Below the pieces are notes generated by a model. The model was not told the origin of the DNA, searched no databases, and worked only from the letters and a program-made list of their open reading frames with translations. A stretch of DNA of 64,000 bases from Syntrophales bacterium (lineage in GTDB: Bacteria; Desulfobacterota; Syntrophia; Syntrophales; UBA8958), in assembly GCA_026417625.1 (NCBI GenBank), contig JAOACW010000008.1, forward strand, positions 22,037 through 86,036. Direction: 5' to 3'. Each line of letters begins with the position of its first letter. The stretch's first letter is position 1. Shown piece by piece: positions 28,279 through 37,103 of the stretch. The translations under genes and the position numbers were made by a program.

Positions 28279-29445
28279 TTATATTTCCGATCCCAGGATC
28301 ATAATGCCGTTAAACTGGTCCACCCCACCCATAGCGTGTGCGAGGGCCAGTCTTGCTCCAGGTATTTGATGTTCTCCTGCTCTGCCTGTCACCTGGAGGG
28401 CTGCCTCTGCGACACGTATGAGACCTGTTGCACCAATGGGATTGGTGCACAGAACCCCTCCTGACGGGCAAACAGGGAGCTCACCTTTTCGTGAGAATGT
28501 TCCTTTCAGAACTAAATCAGGTGCTGTACCAAAGTCACAAAAACCGAAGCATTCGTAGAATAACATTTCCTGGTATGTAAATGGATTGTATACTTCCGCA
28601 ACATCGAGCTCCTTAAGTGGGTTTTTGATTCCCGCCTGGTCGTATGCCTGCTTGGCAGATTGGATAGCGCTTTGCCACATAACTTTGTCGCTATCGCCAA
28701 AAAACTGTTCATCACCTCTGTATCCAACACCCTTCACCCACGCTGCTTTTCGGCCCATTTTTTTTGCTACCCTCTCAGAAGCGAAAATGACTGCACAAGC
28801 GCCATCAGAGTTGGGACATACATCCAACAGTCGAATGGGGTACGTTATTATACGTGAGTTTTTCACATCATCCATTGTAACTTTTATCTTGATGTGTGCG
28901 TATGGATTGTCAAATGCGCTGTCATGGTGTGTTACGGAAATGTACGCGGCAGCATCTCGTATTTTTTCTTCTGGAAGGTTATAGCGAGCTGCCCACATCT
29001 GGGACTGCATGGAAAACACGCCTGGTGCTCCGGCTATGAAGTAGCGCTGGTAAAAAGGTTCTGCGACAGTAGTCATCGTGGCTTGACTATCCCCTTCTGA
29101 CATCTTCTCGTGTCCCACGGCCAGCACGACATCTGCCATTCCCGATGCTACCCAGTAAAACGCCGTGTGGGCGATGGAAACCCCAGTGGAACCACAGGTT
29201 TCCGTTTTTAGAATGGGTTTACCCACAGCTTGCATGACCTCAGCGAAATAAAAATGGGTAAGGGCAATACCCTCCATCATTGAGGGCATTGTTCCGGATA
29301 CTACACCGTCAATATCATTGGGGGAAAAGCCCGTATCTTCGAAAACCCTCACGATGGCTTCTCTAACGAGATCAGGATAGGAAACATCCAGTCTCCTTCC
29401 GTGATTTGTTTGACCTACGCCGACTATTGCAACTGCTCTTGCCAT
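28279..29445 (-). CDS. SCP-x-type thiolase with catalytic Cys
   Basis: The 388-residue protein starts MARAVAIVGVGQTNHG at ATG 29445, chosen because AGGAGG sits 7 nt upstream. It keeps a Cys at residue 84 (TETCGST), the position of the thiolase nucleophile. The C-terminal GHP motif is changed to NP (GGVLCTNPIGATGL). This is the thiolase lipid-carrier branch that cleaves bulky beta-ketoacyl-CoA and often needs a DUF35 partner. The next gene upstream is a paralogue without the Cys; together with DUF35 they probably form one complex. Confidence 0.88.
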   Translation of the reverse strand: MARAVAIVGVGQTNHGRRLDVSYPDLVREAIVRVFEDTGFSPNDIDGVVSGTMPSMMEGIALTHFYFAEVMQAVGKPILKTETCGSTGVSIAHTAFYWVASGMADVVLAVGHEKMSEGDSQATMTTVAEPFYQRYFIAGAPGVFSMQSQMWAARYNLPEEKIRDAAAYISVTHHDSAFDNPYAHIKIKVTMDDVKNSRIITYPIRLLDVCPNSDGACAVIFASERVAKKMGRKAAWVKGVGYRGDEQFFGDSDKVMWQSAIQSAKQAYDQAGIKNPLKELDVAEVYNPFTYQEMLFYECFGFCDFGTAPDLVLKGTFSRKGELPVCPSGGVLCTNPIGATGLIRVAEAALQVTGRAGEHQIPGARLALAHAMGGVDQFNGIMILGSEI

Positions 29446-29457
29446 GATTTTCACCTC

Positions 29458-30600
29458 CTATCTTCCCAGGATAACCACACTGTGACATTGTCCGGCAAAT
29501 CCGTGAGTTCCATGTACAAGGGCTGTTTTTATTTCTCTGTGAACTTGTCTTTCCCCTGCCTCACCGCGTATCTGGAGGAAAGCTTCACAGGCGCGCTGTA
29601 AACCCCTTGAAACGTATGGGTTGTTAGCGAGAACACCCCCTGAAGGATTGACGGGGAGTTTACCGTTTTTTTCAGTTATTCCTTTATCTATCAACTTTCC
29701 TCCCTCACCTGGTTCACAGAATCCAAGTTGTTCGCACCATAGAAGTTCTTGAAATGCGTACGGTTCACTTATTTCTGCAAGATCGATTTCATTTTTTGGA
29801 TTTTTTATCCCCGCCATCTTGTAAGCTCGTTTAGCTGCATTTTTGAGTTCACCGTCAAGGAGATCACGATCCCCTATCATGTAAGCATCTATAGAGGTGC
29901 CGAAACCGCGAATCCAAACAGGTCGATCAGTAATTTTTTTTGCTGTTTTTTCAGAAGCGAGAACCGCGGCCACCATACCATCCGATTTTGGCGCACATTG
30001 GAGTTTGGTTAATGGATCCGCTACAATCTCAGAATTAAGAACATCATCTACCGAGAAGATGCCTTTTCTATGGGCATGAGGGTTGAAAATGGCGTTTTTT
30101 AGGTTTTTTACCGCAACCTTTGCGCACTGCTCTTTGGAAATTTTGTACTTTTTCATGTACAGTTTCATCTGGAAAGCGGCTGCGAGTGTTTCATTGAGAC
30201 CCAGCGGTCTGAAATAAAAGGGATCTGAAAACATGAGTGTACATGTGTCATTGTCTGGGTTTTCAGAACCTTTGCATAGGCTGATCGTTAACACTGTGTC
30301 GTAGTGCCCAGACATAATCCTCATCGCGCCGTATATCAAGGCGAAGAGGGAATCCCCATCCTGACGTGAACCATTTTTCAAGAATGCCCCAGCTGGATCC
30401 CAGTGGTGAGCGTTAGCACAGGATATACCACTGTGAAACACATCCGATGCAGCAGTTATCACACTTCCCACCTGGTCTCTTGATAGACCTGCCTTGTCTA
30501 GAGCCTCTTTGGCGACTTTAAAGGTTAGATCATACAAACTATCTTTTGATTCAGTACCACTGCTTTGAGCAACGGACACAATTGCGACTTTTTTTGCCAT
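29458..30600 (-). CDS. thiolase-like protein lacking the nucleophilic Cys
   Basis: The 380-residue protein starts MAKKVAIVSVAQSSGT at ATG 30600, behind AAGGAGTG. It is clearly related to the next gene (shared NPSGGVLANNP, GLQRACEAFLQIRGEAGERQ and LAEISEPYAFQELLWCEQLGF features). At the place of the active-site Cys it has Gln-Asp (KNGSRQDGDS, about residue 80). This is either a non-catalytic subunit or an aldolase of the Ltp2 type, which is thiolase-like, lacks that Cys and works with DUF35. The alignment is by eye. Confidence 0.82.
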   Translation of the reverse strand: MAKKVAIVSVAQSSGTESKDSLYDLTFKVAKEALDKAGLSRDQVGSVITAASDVFHSGISCANAHHWDPAGAFLKNGSRQDGDSLFALIYGAMRIMSGHYDTVLTISLCKGSENPDNDTCTLMFSDPFYFRPLGLNETLAAAFQMKLYMKKYKISKEQCAKVAVKNLKNAIFNPHAHRKGIFSVDDVLNSEIVADPLTKLQCAPKSDGMVAAVLASEKTAKKITDRPVWIRGFGTSIDAYMIGDRDLLDGELKNAAKRAYKMAGIKNPKNEIDLAEISEPYAFQELLWCEQLGFCEPGEGGKLIDKGITEKNGKLPVNPSGGVLANNPYVSRGLQRACEAFLQIRGEAGERQVHREIKTALVHGTHGFAGQCHSVVILGR

Positions 30601-30613
30601 ATACTCACTCCTT

Positions 30614-31072
30614 TCAACCCGCGGGTTTTCTTCCCACGAGGATCTTAGTGTTAAAAAAGATAACCGTTTCACCTTTCTGGTTTTTTATAGCGTTTTGAGC
30701 TTCTATGATCCCTCTTTTAGAATCCTTTTCCGTTAGGGCAGAAATGGTCATCTCACAGTGTATAGTGTCCCCAATTTTTATGGGGGCTGTGAAACGGACA
30801 GTGTCCATACCGTAGAATGCGATGAAACTCTTCGGTACTGCTACGTAGGGTCCGAGTCGAAAGAGAAGGGCCATTCCTACCGTTAGACCCAGCATTCCAT
30901 GAGCAATTCGCTCTCCAAACGGAGTTTTAGCCGCATATTCGACATTGGTGTGAAGTTCGTGCCAGTCTCCCGTGAAAGCTGAGAACAACACAATATCCGT
31001 TTCTGTAATGGTCCTGCCGGGAGAAACCAAAACCTCTCCTACTTTGTAGTCTTCAAAAAACTCCTTTTCCAT
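30614..31072 (-). CDS. MaoC-like (R)-specific enoyl-CoA hydratase
   Basis: The 152-residue hotdog-fold protein has the MaoC active-site pattern FTGDWHELHTNVEYAAKTPFGERIAHGML, with Asp and His for water addition. It would hydrate the 2-enoyl-CoA made by the dehydrogenases. It lies 12 bp downstream of the first operon gene and 14 bp before the thiolase-like gene. Some MaoC proteins act on non-fatty substrates, so the exact substrate is open. No crotonase gene is in this operon. Confidence 0.9.
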   Translation of the reverse strand: MEKEFFEDYKVGEVLVSPGRTITETDIVLFSAFTGDWHELHTNVEYAAKTPFGERIAHGMLGLTVGMALLFRLGPYVAVPKSFIAFYGMDTVRFTAPIKIGDTIHCEMTISALTEKDSKRGIIEAQNAIKNQKGETVIFFNTKILVGRKPAG

Positions 31073-31084
31073 TTTACACCCCCT

Positions 31085-32245
31085 CTACATTTTGAAGATT
31101 TCCCTAGCGATGATGAGCCTTCTCATTTCTGATGTTCCCGCACCTATGGTTCCTAGCTTTGCATCTCTCCAGTATCTCTGCACTGGAAACTCAAGACAAT
31201 AGCCATAACCTCCATGAATTTGGACCGCCTCCTCACATACATAACATGCTGTTTCAGCAGATAAGAGAATAGCTGCCGCTGCTACTTTGTGCACTTCTGT
31301 TCCCTTTCCACCTCTCTGTGCAGCGTCGGCGAGCATTACAGCCTTGTAACATAGCAATTTTGCCGCCTCGATGCGTGTGTACATATCAGCGATTTTCTGC
31401 TGGATAAGCTGAAAAGAGGCAATGGGTTTGCCAAACTGCACTCTTTGGCGAGCATATTCCACTGAAGCTTCAAACGCCGCTTCGGCTAAACCCAAACTGT
31501 AGGCGGAGAAAAAAGCTCTTTCCACGTCAAGGCCACCCATCATTACTGCGATACCGTTATTTTCTATGCCAAGCACGTTTTCAACAGGAATTAAACAATC
31601 CTCCAAAATCAATTCTCCTGTTGCGGAACCACGGTTTCCCACCTTTTCTATCTTTCTGGAAACTGAAAATCCCGGAAAGGTGGTATCAAGGATAAAAGCG
31701 GTTATGCCTCTAGGCCCCAAGCTTTTATCAGTTTTAGCGTAGAGAACAATAGTTCTGGCAATTGGACCGTTTGTAATAAACGTCTTGGTTCCGTTGACAA
31801 CGTAATAATCACCTTTTCGAACTGCAGTTGTTTGGATATTCACGGCGTCGGAACCTGCACCAGGTTCCGTAAGTCCTAAAGCACCGATGTGTTCTCCACT
31901 GCATAGAGGTGGTAGGTATTTCTTTTTCTGACTATCGTTGGCATTGGTGTTGATGTTATGGCAACAAAGATTGGCGTGTGCTCCCCAGGATAGTGCAACG
32001 GCTCCCGAAGCTTTTGCAAGTTCTTCACACGCTAGAAAAGCTGACATGAGGTCAGCCCCCGCTCCTCCGTATTCCTGGTCCACTGTAATGCCCATTATGC
32101 CCAAGTTGGCGAGTTTCTCCCAAAGCCCTTCTGGCCATTCATCCTTTCGGTCAATTTCCTCAGCTATGGGAGCAATTTCTTTGGCAGCAAAGTTTGCGAT
32201 GGTTTGTTTAAATATACGGTGTTCCTCCGAAAGAGTAAAATCCAT
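31085..32245 (-). CDS. acyl-CoA dehydrogenase, isovaleryl-CoA dehydrogenase-like
   Basis: This first gene of the operon encodes 386 residues, full length for the family. Motifs are ALGLTEPGAGSDAVNIQT, the FAD-contact FITNGPIARTIVLYAKT, VQFGKPIASFQLIQQKIADMYTR and GGYGYCLEFPVQRYWRDAKLGTIGAGTSEMRRL. Like isovaleryl-CoA dehydrogenase it has GAGTSE at the C-terminal site and a Glu in MGGLDVERA on the internal helix that serves as base. It is transcribed from the sigma-54 promoter 40 bp upstream. Substrate preference for branched or other acyl chains is inferred. Confidence 0.92.
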   Translation of the reverse strand: MDFTLSEEHRIFKQTIANFAAKEIAPIAEEIDRKDEWPEGLWEKLANLGIMGITVDQEYGGAGADLMSAFLACEELAKASGAVALSWGAHANLCCHNINTNANDSQKKKYLPPLCSGEHIGALGLTEPGAGSDAVNIQTTAVRKGDYYVVNGTKTFITNGPIARTIVLYAKTDKSLGPRGITAFILDTTFPGFSVSRKIEKVGNRGSATGELILEDCLIPVENVLGIENNGIAVMMGGLDVERAFFSAYSLGLAEAAFEASVEYARQRVQFGKPIASFQLIQQKIADMYTRIEAAKLLCYKAVMLADAAQRGGKGTEVHKVAAAAILLSAETACYVCEEAVQIHGGYGYCLEFPVQRYWRDAKLGTIGAGTSEMRRLIIAREIFKM

Positions 32246-32284
32246 TGAGTGTCCCCCCTCCGATTTTGGATCGCTTTATTCAAG

Positions 32285-32300
32285 TGCAAGTATGGTGCCA
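32285..32300 (-). promoter_or_regulatory. sigma-54 promoter of the acyl-CoA operon
   Basis: On the minus strand the sequence reads TGGCACCATACTTGCA, an exact match to the sigma-54 consensus TGGCAC-N5-TTGCA with GG and GC at the right spacing. The start codon of the dehydrogenase is 40 bp downstream. The divergently encoded neighbour is a sigma-54 activator. The remaining 160 bp upstream could hold its binding sites. Confidence 0.9.
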
Positions 32301-32462
32301 CCCTAGGATTAAGTACCGGTTATAAAAATACTTTTAATAAAAACAAAATTTTTTGGAATCTCGTGGGAGATTTAATTCAAGTGTTAATATTTCGACATCT
32401 AACTGTAGTTATATTTTTTGTTTTATGCTACATGAGTAGTAATACGTGAGGGGGGTGATAGT

Positions 32463-35400
32463 ATGTCCAGACGTAACTTTGAGATAAATCAACTCTCCCT
32501 GACGGAAAGAGATTTACTCTTCTCACTAGCCGCTTTTCAGGATTTTTTCTCTCTTGATTGGTTTCTAGATGTAGAAGGGTTCCGTCCCTCCTGTATAGTT
32601 TCTGTAGTTAATTTTTTGAAGCAAAAAAAGTGGATTACCTCACTTGATAGTTCTTTTGGTTTTTATCGCTGGACTTGCAGTTTCCCGCGAGATGAAGTTT
32701 TATTACTTATCCCGGAAAACGAAAAGATGTTCTATCTTCGCAGGGCGGCTGATTTATTAAAAAGGCATTTGCCCTCTGAAAGAAAATACCTACCCTTATT
32801 GGCCGAATCACTTATAAAAGCTGGTCTTCGCGATGAAGACTTACCACTTCTTTTAGAGGCGGCGTTTTACGAGGAAGAGTGTCATCGTACATCACAAGCA
32901 GTGAGGATTTACGATACTCTGCTAACTTTCCTATTTTGTGAAGTGATTCCCGATGAGAGGATTAACTCTGAAGATTTCTTTAAAATAATGCTCACCGCTC
33001 TTGAACGACGCGTAATGCTCTCTCTTCTCTACCCGGACATAAAAAAGATGGGGCCATGGTTATTGAAGGCCCGAGAAGTGGCTGGTGATGTGGAGGATGT
33101 AAGATCCCTCGCAAGGTTGGAATTGTTAATAGGACAGTTCTATTGGATGAGTTTTCAGTATGAGCAGTCGGTGCAACACTTCGAATCAGCGTGGGGCATG
33201 ATCGAAAAATTTGATGATATGTCTCTGAGGAAGCGGGGACTTCAACTGAGAAGTCTTTCGTTTCTGATAAGGGGTAACTTGTGTAAAGCTATTCAGGCCT
33301 ATGAAGAATATCTTGGGGAGCTTGAAGAATACGGGAAAGACGATTTTTCTCTAATTACGGCCTTGCACCTTTGCCAGTGTTATACCCAGATAGGAATGCC
33401 ACAGAGGGCCCTTGGCATTGCTGAGTCAATTCTGGATTTCGCAAAGAAGCAAAATAACTGGCCAATTGTTTGTTTTTCCCTAGCTACCGCTGGTGTTGTT
33501 CTCTTGGAAATGATGCATTTGAAAGAGAGTCGCGATTACTTCGAGAAGGCTTTGGAAATTTCCAGGAAAGAGAACATACCTATGGCTGAAATAATTGCAG
33601 GGATTGGGCTTGCAAATATAGAATGTTTGGAGGGCTACTTTGAAAGGGCGGCGGAGCACTTCAAGGTTCTTTTTAAGATCCGAAAGTCAAGCTGGTATCA
33701 CACATTGAACGTTTTTCATATCTTTGAACCTGGTTTCATACTACATCGTCATGGCAAATCTCCGATGCCTCTCGAATCAGTTATAGGATACCTTTCAGGT
33801 TTGAAGGAACATCAGTTGAATCCAATTCTGCACAGCACAATAAGACGACTAAAAATAAAATACCTTGAGCCGGATTATCAGGCTAAGGATAAGATTAGAG
33901 AGCTGAGGGGTATTGAAAGCACCCTGGAAAAGGTTGGCGCGCATCTGGAACTGGCAAAAACGAGAATTGATCTTGCGCGCCTTTACCTTGAGGTCAAACA
34001 GTGGTCAGAAGCAGAAGAGGTCGCCCTTAAGGCCTGGGATTTTCTAAGAAGGGTAACTAAAGCCGCTTTTCCAAGTGATTTGAAAGGTCTTTTATCTTTG
34101 GATGAGGGGGATGACACTAGATTATACGATATAATCATCGAGATGGGGGAGGCTCTTACGACGCAGAAAAATACGGAACATCTGTTGACGAATATTGTCG
34201 CATCCATTTCAAGATTGACAGGTGCTGAAAGGGCAGCGATATTTATAATGGACAAACGGTCATCGGAGTATCGCATCGTAGCGTCCCGAAATCTTACAAG
34301 AGAATATTTCGATTCTCGAGAGTTTAAAATGGTCAAAGCCTCTATGAGCGAGGTGACGATTAAAAAGGACAGTCGTGTCATACAGACTGAAAACTTCGGA
34401 GATAAGACTAATGGAAGAAGAAAAATAATCCTCACACCTCTTCTTCTAGGAAAACAGGTCATAGGAATTCTTTATCAGGATAGTCGCTACTTTTCGCTAG
34501 ATCTTACACCTGACGGCCTCCGTCTCCTTTCTGCTTTAGGTGCTCAGATAGCTGTTTCCATCGATAGAGCGAAGGCGTACGATGAGATTGTGGAACTTAA
34601 CGAAAAACTCATGGCTCAGAACATTTACTATCAGGAGGAGAAAGAGGAATTCCGACCTTTTGGTGATATTGTCTATTCTAGCAAAGCGATGAGAGATCTC
34701 ATTAACATGATACATAAAGTAGCGCCAACGAAATCCACCGTTCTTATTACTGGCGAAACTGGTGTTGGGAAAGAGCTGATTGCAAGAGCAATCCACAGAG
34801 AGAGTGCTCGACGAAATGGACCTTTTATCAGGGTTAACTGTGCTGCTCTACCAGAAACGCTAATTGACAGTGAACTTTTTGGTCACGAAAAGGGGGCTTT
34901 CACTGGGGCCACACGTTTAAAACCTGGTCGTTTTGAACTAGCAAATCAGGGAACTATATTTCTCGATGAAGTTTCGGAGCTGCCCCTTTCGACCCAGAGC
35001 AGGCTGCTTCGCGTCCTTCAGGAAGGTGAGTTTCAACGTGTAGGTGGGACCAAAATGCTTTATTCAGATTTTCGCCTTCTTGCTGCTACTAATAAAGATC
35101 TGGAGAAGGAAGTTCACGCGGGACGATTCCGATCAGATTTGTATTTTCGGCTGAATGTTTTCCCCATCAGAGTGCCACCTTTGAGGGAACGTAAGGAGGA
35201 TATTATCCCGCTTGCCCAGCATTTCCTCAGGCGCTTCTCCCAACAATACAATAAACCGTGTCCTTCAATTCCTCGCGGAGAAATGGAAAAGCTTATGAAC
35301 TATTCTTGGCCTGGAAATGTTCGTGAATTGGCCAACGTAATAGAAAGAGCTGTTATTCTCGGTGATTTCGATATTCGGTTACCCACCATTTCTAATCATT

Positions 35401-35603
35401 CAAAGTATTTTGAAATAGAGGGACCATTTCTCACATTGAAAGAGATGGAGCGGAAACATATCATTGAGGCTCTGCAGATAACAGGGGGGAGGCTTGGGGG
35501 TAAAAAAGGAGCAGCAGCGCTTCTGGGCGTAAAGAGAACTACCCTCATCCACAGAATGAAAAAATTGGGGATCAATGTAAATAGAAACCTTATAATTGAA
35601 TAA
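32463..35603 (+). CDS. sigma-54-dependent transcriptional activator with TPR-like and GAF domains
   Basis: This 1046-residue regulator probably controls the adjacent acyl-CoA genes. The N-terminal half (about residues 1-550) begins with a winged-helix-like part and continues as helical repeats of TPR type. A GAF domain follows (about 560-705). The AAA+ domain has Walker A GETGVGKE near 763, the sigma-54 contact loop GAFTGA near 810 and Walker B TIFLDEVSEL near 830. A Fis-type helix-turn-helix ends the protein (AAALLGVKRTTLIHRMKKL). There is no receiver domain, so the signal is likely a small ligand or protein contact. The ATG has GAGGGGGGTG upstream. Confidence 0.92.
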   Translation: MSRRNFEINQLSLTERDLLFSLAAFQDFFSLDWFLDVEGFRPSCIVSVVNFLKQKKWITSLDSSFGFYRWTCSFPRDEVLLLIPENEKMFYLRRAADLLKRHLPSERKYLPLLAESLIKAGLRDEDLPLLLEAAFYEEECHRTSQAVRIYDTLLTFLFCEVIPDERINSEDFFKIMLTALERRVMLSLLYPDIKKMGPWLLKAREVAGDVEDVRSLARLELLIGQFYWMSFQYEQSVQHFESAWGMIEKFDDMSLRKRGLQLRSLSFLIRGNLCKAIQAYEEYLGELEEYGKDDFSLITALHLCQCYTQIGMPQRALGIAESILDFAKKQNNWPIVCFSLATAGVVLLEMMHLKESRDYFEKALEISRKENIPMAEIIAGIGLANIECLEGYFERAAEHFKVLFKIRKSSWYHTLNVFHIFEPGFILHRHGKSPMPLESVIGYLSGLKEHQLNPILHSTIRRLKIKYLEPDYQAKDKIRELRGIESTLEKVGAHLELAKTRIDLARLYLEVKQWSEAEEVALKAWDFLRRVTKAAFPSDLKGLLSLDEGDDTRLYDIIIEMGEALTTQKNTEHLLTNIVASISRLTGAERAAIFIMDKRSSEYRIVASRNLTREYFDSREFKMVKASMSEVTIKKDSRVIQTENFGDKTNGRRKIILTPLLLGKQVIGILYQDSRYFSLDLTPDGLRLLSALGAQIAVSIDRAKAYDEIVELNEKLMAQNIYYQEEKEEFRPFGDIVYSSKAMRDLINMIHKVAPTKSTVLITGETGVGKELIARAIHRESARRNGPFIRVNCAALPETLIDSELFGHEKGAFTGATRLKPGRFELANQGTIFLDEVSELPLSTQSRLLRVLQEGEFQRVGGTKMLYSDFRLLAATNKDLEKEVHAGRFRSDLYFRLNVFPIRVPPLRERKEDIIPLAQHFLRRFSQQYNKPCPSIPRGEMEKLMNYSWPGNVRELANVIERAVILGDFDIRLPTISNHSKYFEIEGPFLTLKEMERKHIIEALQITGGRLGGKKGAAALLGVKRTTLIHRMKKLGINVNRNLIIE

Positions 35604-35747
35604 GAGATAAAAACTCGGCCATTAATTCATTCATCTTTGTGTCGAAATAATAACAGTTGTTCAAAAAAGAACTTTTCTTGCCAATTCATCATTTTAGTTG
35701 AACACGTTGTGTGGTAATCAAAAGTCGGATCTGAGGGAAGGAATGGA

Positions 35748-35763
35748 TGGCATTTTTTTTGAA
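35748..35763 (+). promoter_or_regulatory. weak sigma-54-like promoter before the third acyl-CoA dehydrogenase
   Basis: TGGCA at 35748-35752 and TTGAA at 35759-35763 have the correct GG-N10-GA spacing, but the -12 GC is GA. It lies 42 bp before the ATG. It may place the two downstream genes under the same activator. Confidence 0.35.
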
Positions 35764-35804
35764 ACACAGGATTGGAAAGTTTTTTATAGAAAGGGGGATC
35801 TTGG

Positions 35805-37067
35805 ATGTTACTCGACGTGTTGTTAACAGAGGAAGAGAAGGTTTTGAAGCAGGAAGTGAGGGAGTTTGTGAAAGGGGTATCGCCTGAATTAACTAAAAAA
35901 CTTGATAAAGATGAGATTCAGTATCCCAGAGACTATGTGAAGAGACTTGGGGAGTTAAATCTACTCGGTCTCCGATTTCCGAAGGAATACGGGGGAAGGG
36001 GATTACCCTGGACTGCTGAAATTGCTGCTCTGGAAGAAATCGGTGTTCTTGGGACGGCGCTGGGTTGTGCTTTCGCTATGCCCTCGATTGTAGGCGAGGC
36101 GCTTTGCGTTTTTGGTACGGAGGAACAGAAGGAGAAGTTCCTTAAACCCATGTTGAGAGGCGAACTTGTGTCTGCTGAAGCGCTTACTGAACCTAGAGGG
36201 GGCTCTGATTTCTTTGGAGCCACGACGAGGGCTGAATTGAAGAATGGGATTTTTACCGTCAGAGGTCAGAAGAGATTTGTCGTGGGAGCTTCCAGCGCGG
36301 ATTTCTTTCTTGTGTACGTTAACACGAACCCAGCGGGTAAACCTCACGAGAGAATAAGTTTGCTTATCATAGAACGAGATCGGCCGGGTGTGGAGGTTAA
36401 ATATCTTTACGGGCTCATGGGGACAAGGGGTGGAGGAACTGGAAGACTCGTGTTTAGAGATGTTCAAGTTCCAGAATCAAATCTTGTCGGAAAGCTTAAC
36501 GAAGGGGCCCACATATTCAACACCATGATGGTACCAGAAAGGTTAACATCCGCCGGTGCATCTCTGGGTATGGGGAGAGCGGCACTGGAAGTTGCGGTCC
36601 GTTACAGTGATCGTCGCAAGGCTTTTGGTCAGAAGATTAGGACATTTCAGGGTGTAAGCTTCAAAGTCGCTGAGGCGATTACCCAACTGGATGCTGCGAG
36701 GGCCTTGACTTATGCGGCTGGTAAGGCAGCGGATCTGAAACTACCTACGACTCGCCGCCTTGTAAGTGAAGCTAAGAAGTTTGCCACTGATGCGGCGTGG
36801 AATGTAATCAATCTCTCGATGCAAATAGTGGGGGGTATAGGTTATACAAATGTATTTCCCATAGAGAAAATGGTTCGTGATGCAAGACTCATCCAGATCT
36901 GGACGGGTACTAATGAGATCATGAATCTTCTCATTCAGCATGAGTTCTACAGAGAAATGCTTACCGATCCCAACCCCGGCCGCAACATAGAGATTGATGC
37001 TCATGAAGGTCACATGAAGGATGAGATTGTCTACGAAGACGAGGAGATGTGGACAAAAGGATGGTAA
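35805..37067 (+). CDS. acyl-CoA dehydrogenase family protein
   Basis: The 420-residue protein is more distant from the other two dehydrogenases. It has EALTEPRGGSDFFGA, a KRFVVGASSADFFLVYV FAD segment, RKAFGQKIRTFQGVSFKVAEA and GGIGYTNVFPIEKMVRDARLIQIWTGTNEIM. The medium-chain catalytic Glu position holds Thr (IWTGT), and MMVPERL offers a Glu at the alternative site. An acidic tail (residues 395-420) is unusual. It precedes the dehydratase-like gene by 36 bp and both probably form one transcript. Start ATG 35805 lies behind AAAGGGGGATC. Confidence 0.9.
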   Translation: MLLDVLLTEEEKVLKQEVREFVKGVSPELTKKLDKDEIQYPRDYVKRLGELNLLGLRFPKEYGGRGLPWTAEIAALEEIGVLGTALGCAFAMPSIVGEALCVFGTEEQKEKFLKPMLRGELVSAEALTEPRGGSDFFGATTRAELKNGIFTVRGQKRFVVGASSADFFLVYVNTNPAGKPHERISLLIIERDRPGVEVKYLYGLMGTRGGGTGRLVFRDVQVPESNLVGKLNEGAHIFNTMMVPERLTSAGASLGMGRAALEVAVRYSDRRKAFGQKIRTFQGVSFKVAEAITQLDAARALTYAAGKAADLKLPTTRRLVSEAKKFATDAAWNVINLSMQIVGGIGYTNVFPIEKMVRDARLIQIWTGTNEIMNLLIQHEFYREMLTDPNPGRNIEIDAHEGHMKDEIVYEDEEMWTKGW

Positions 37068-37103
37068 ACAATTGCACTTGCGTTGAAGGGGGTGAAGGAA
37101 CCC

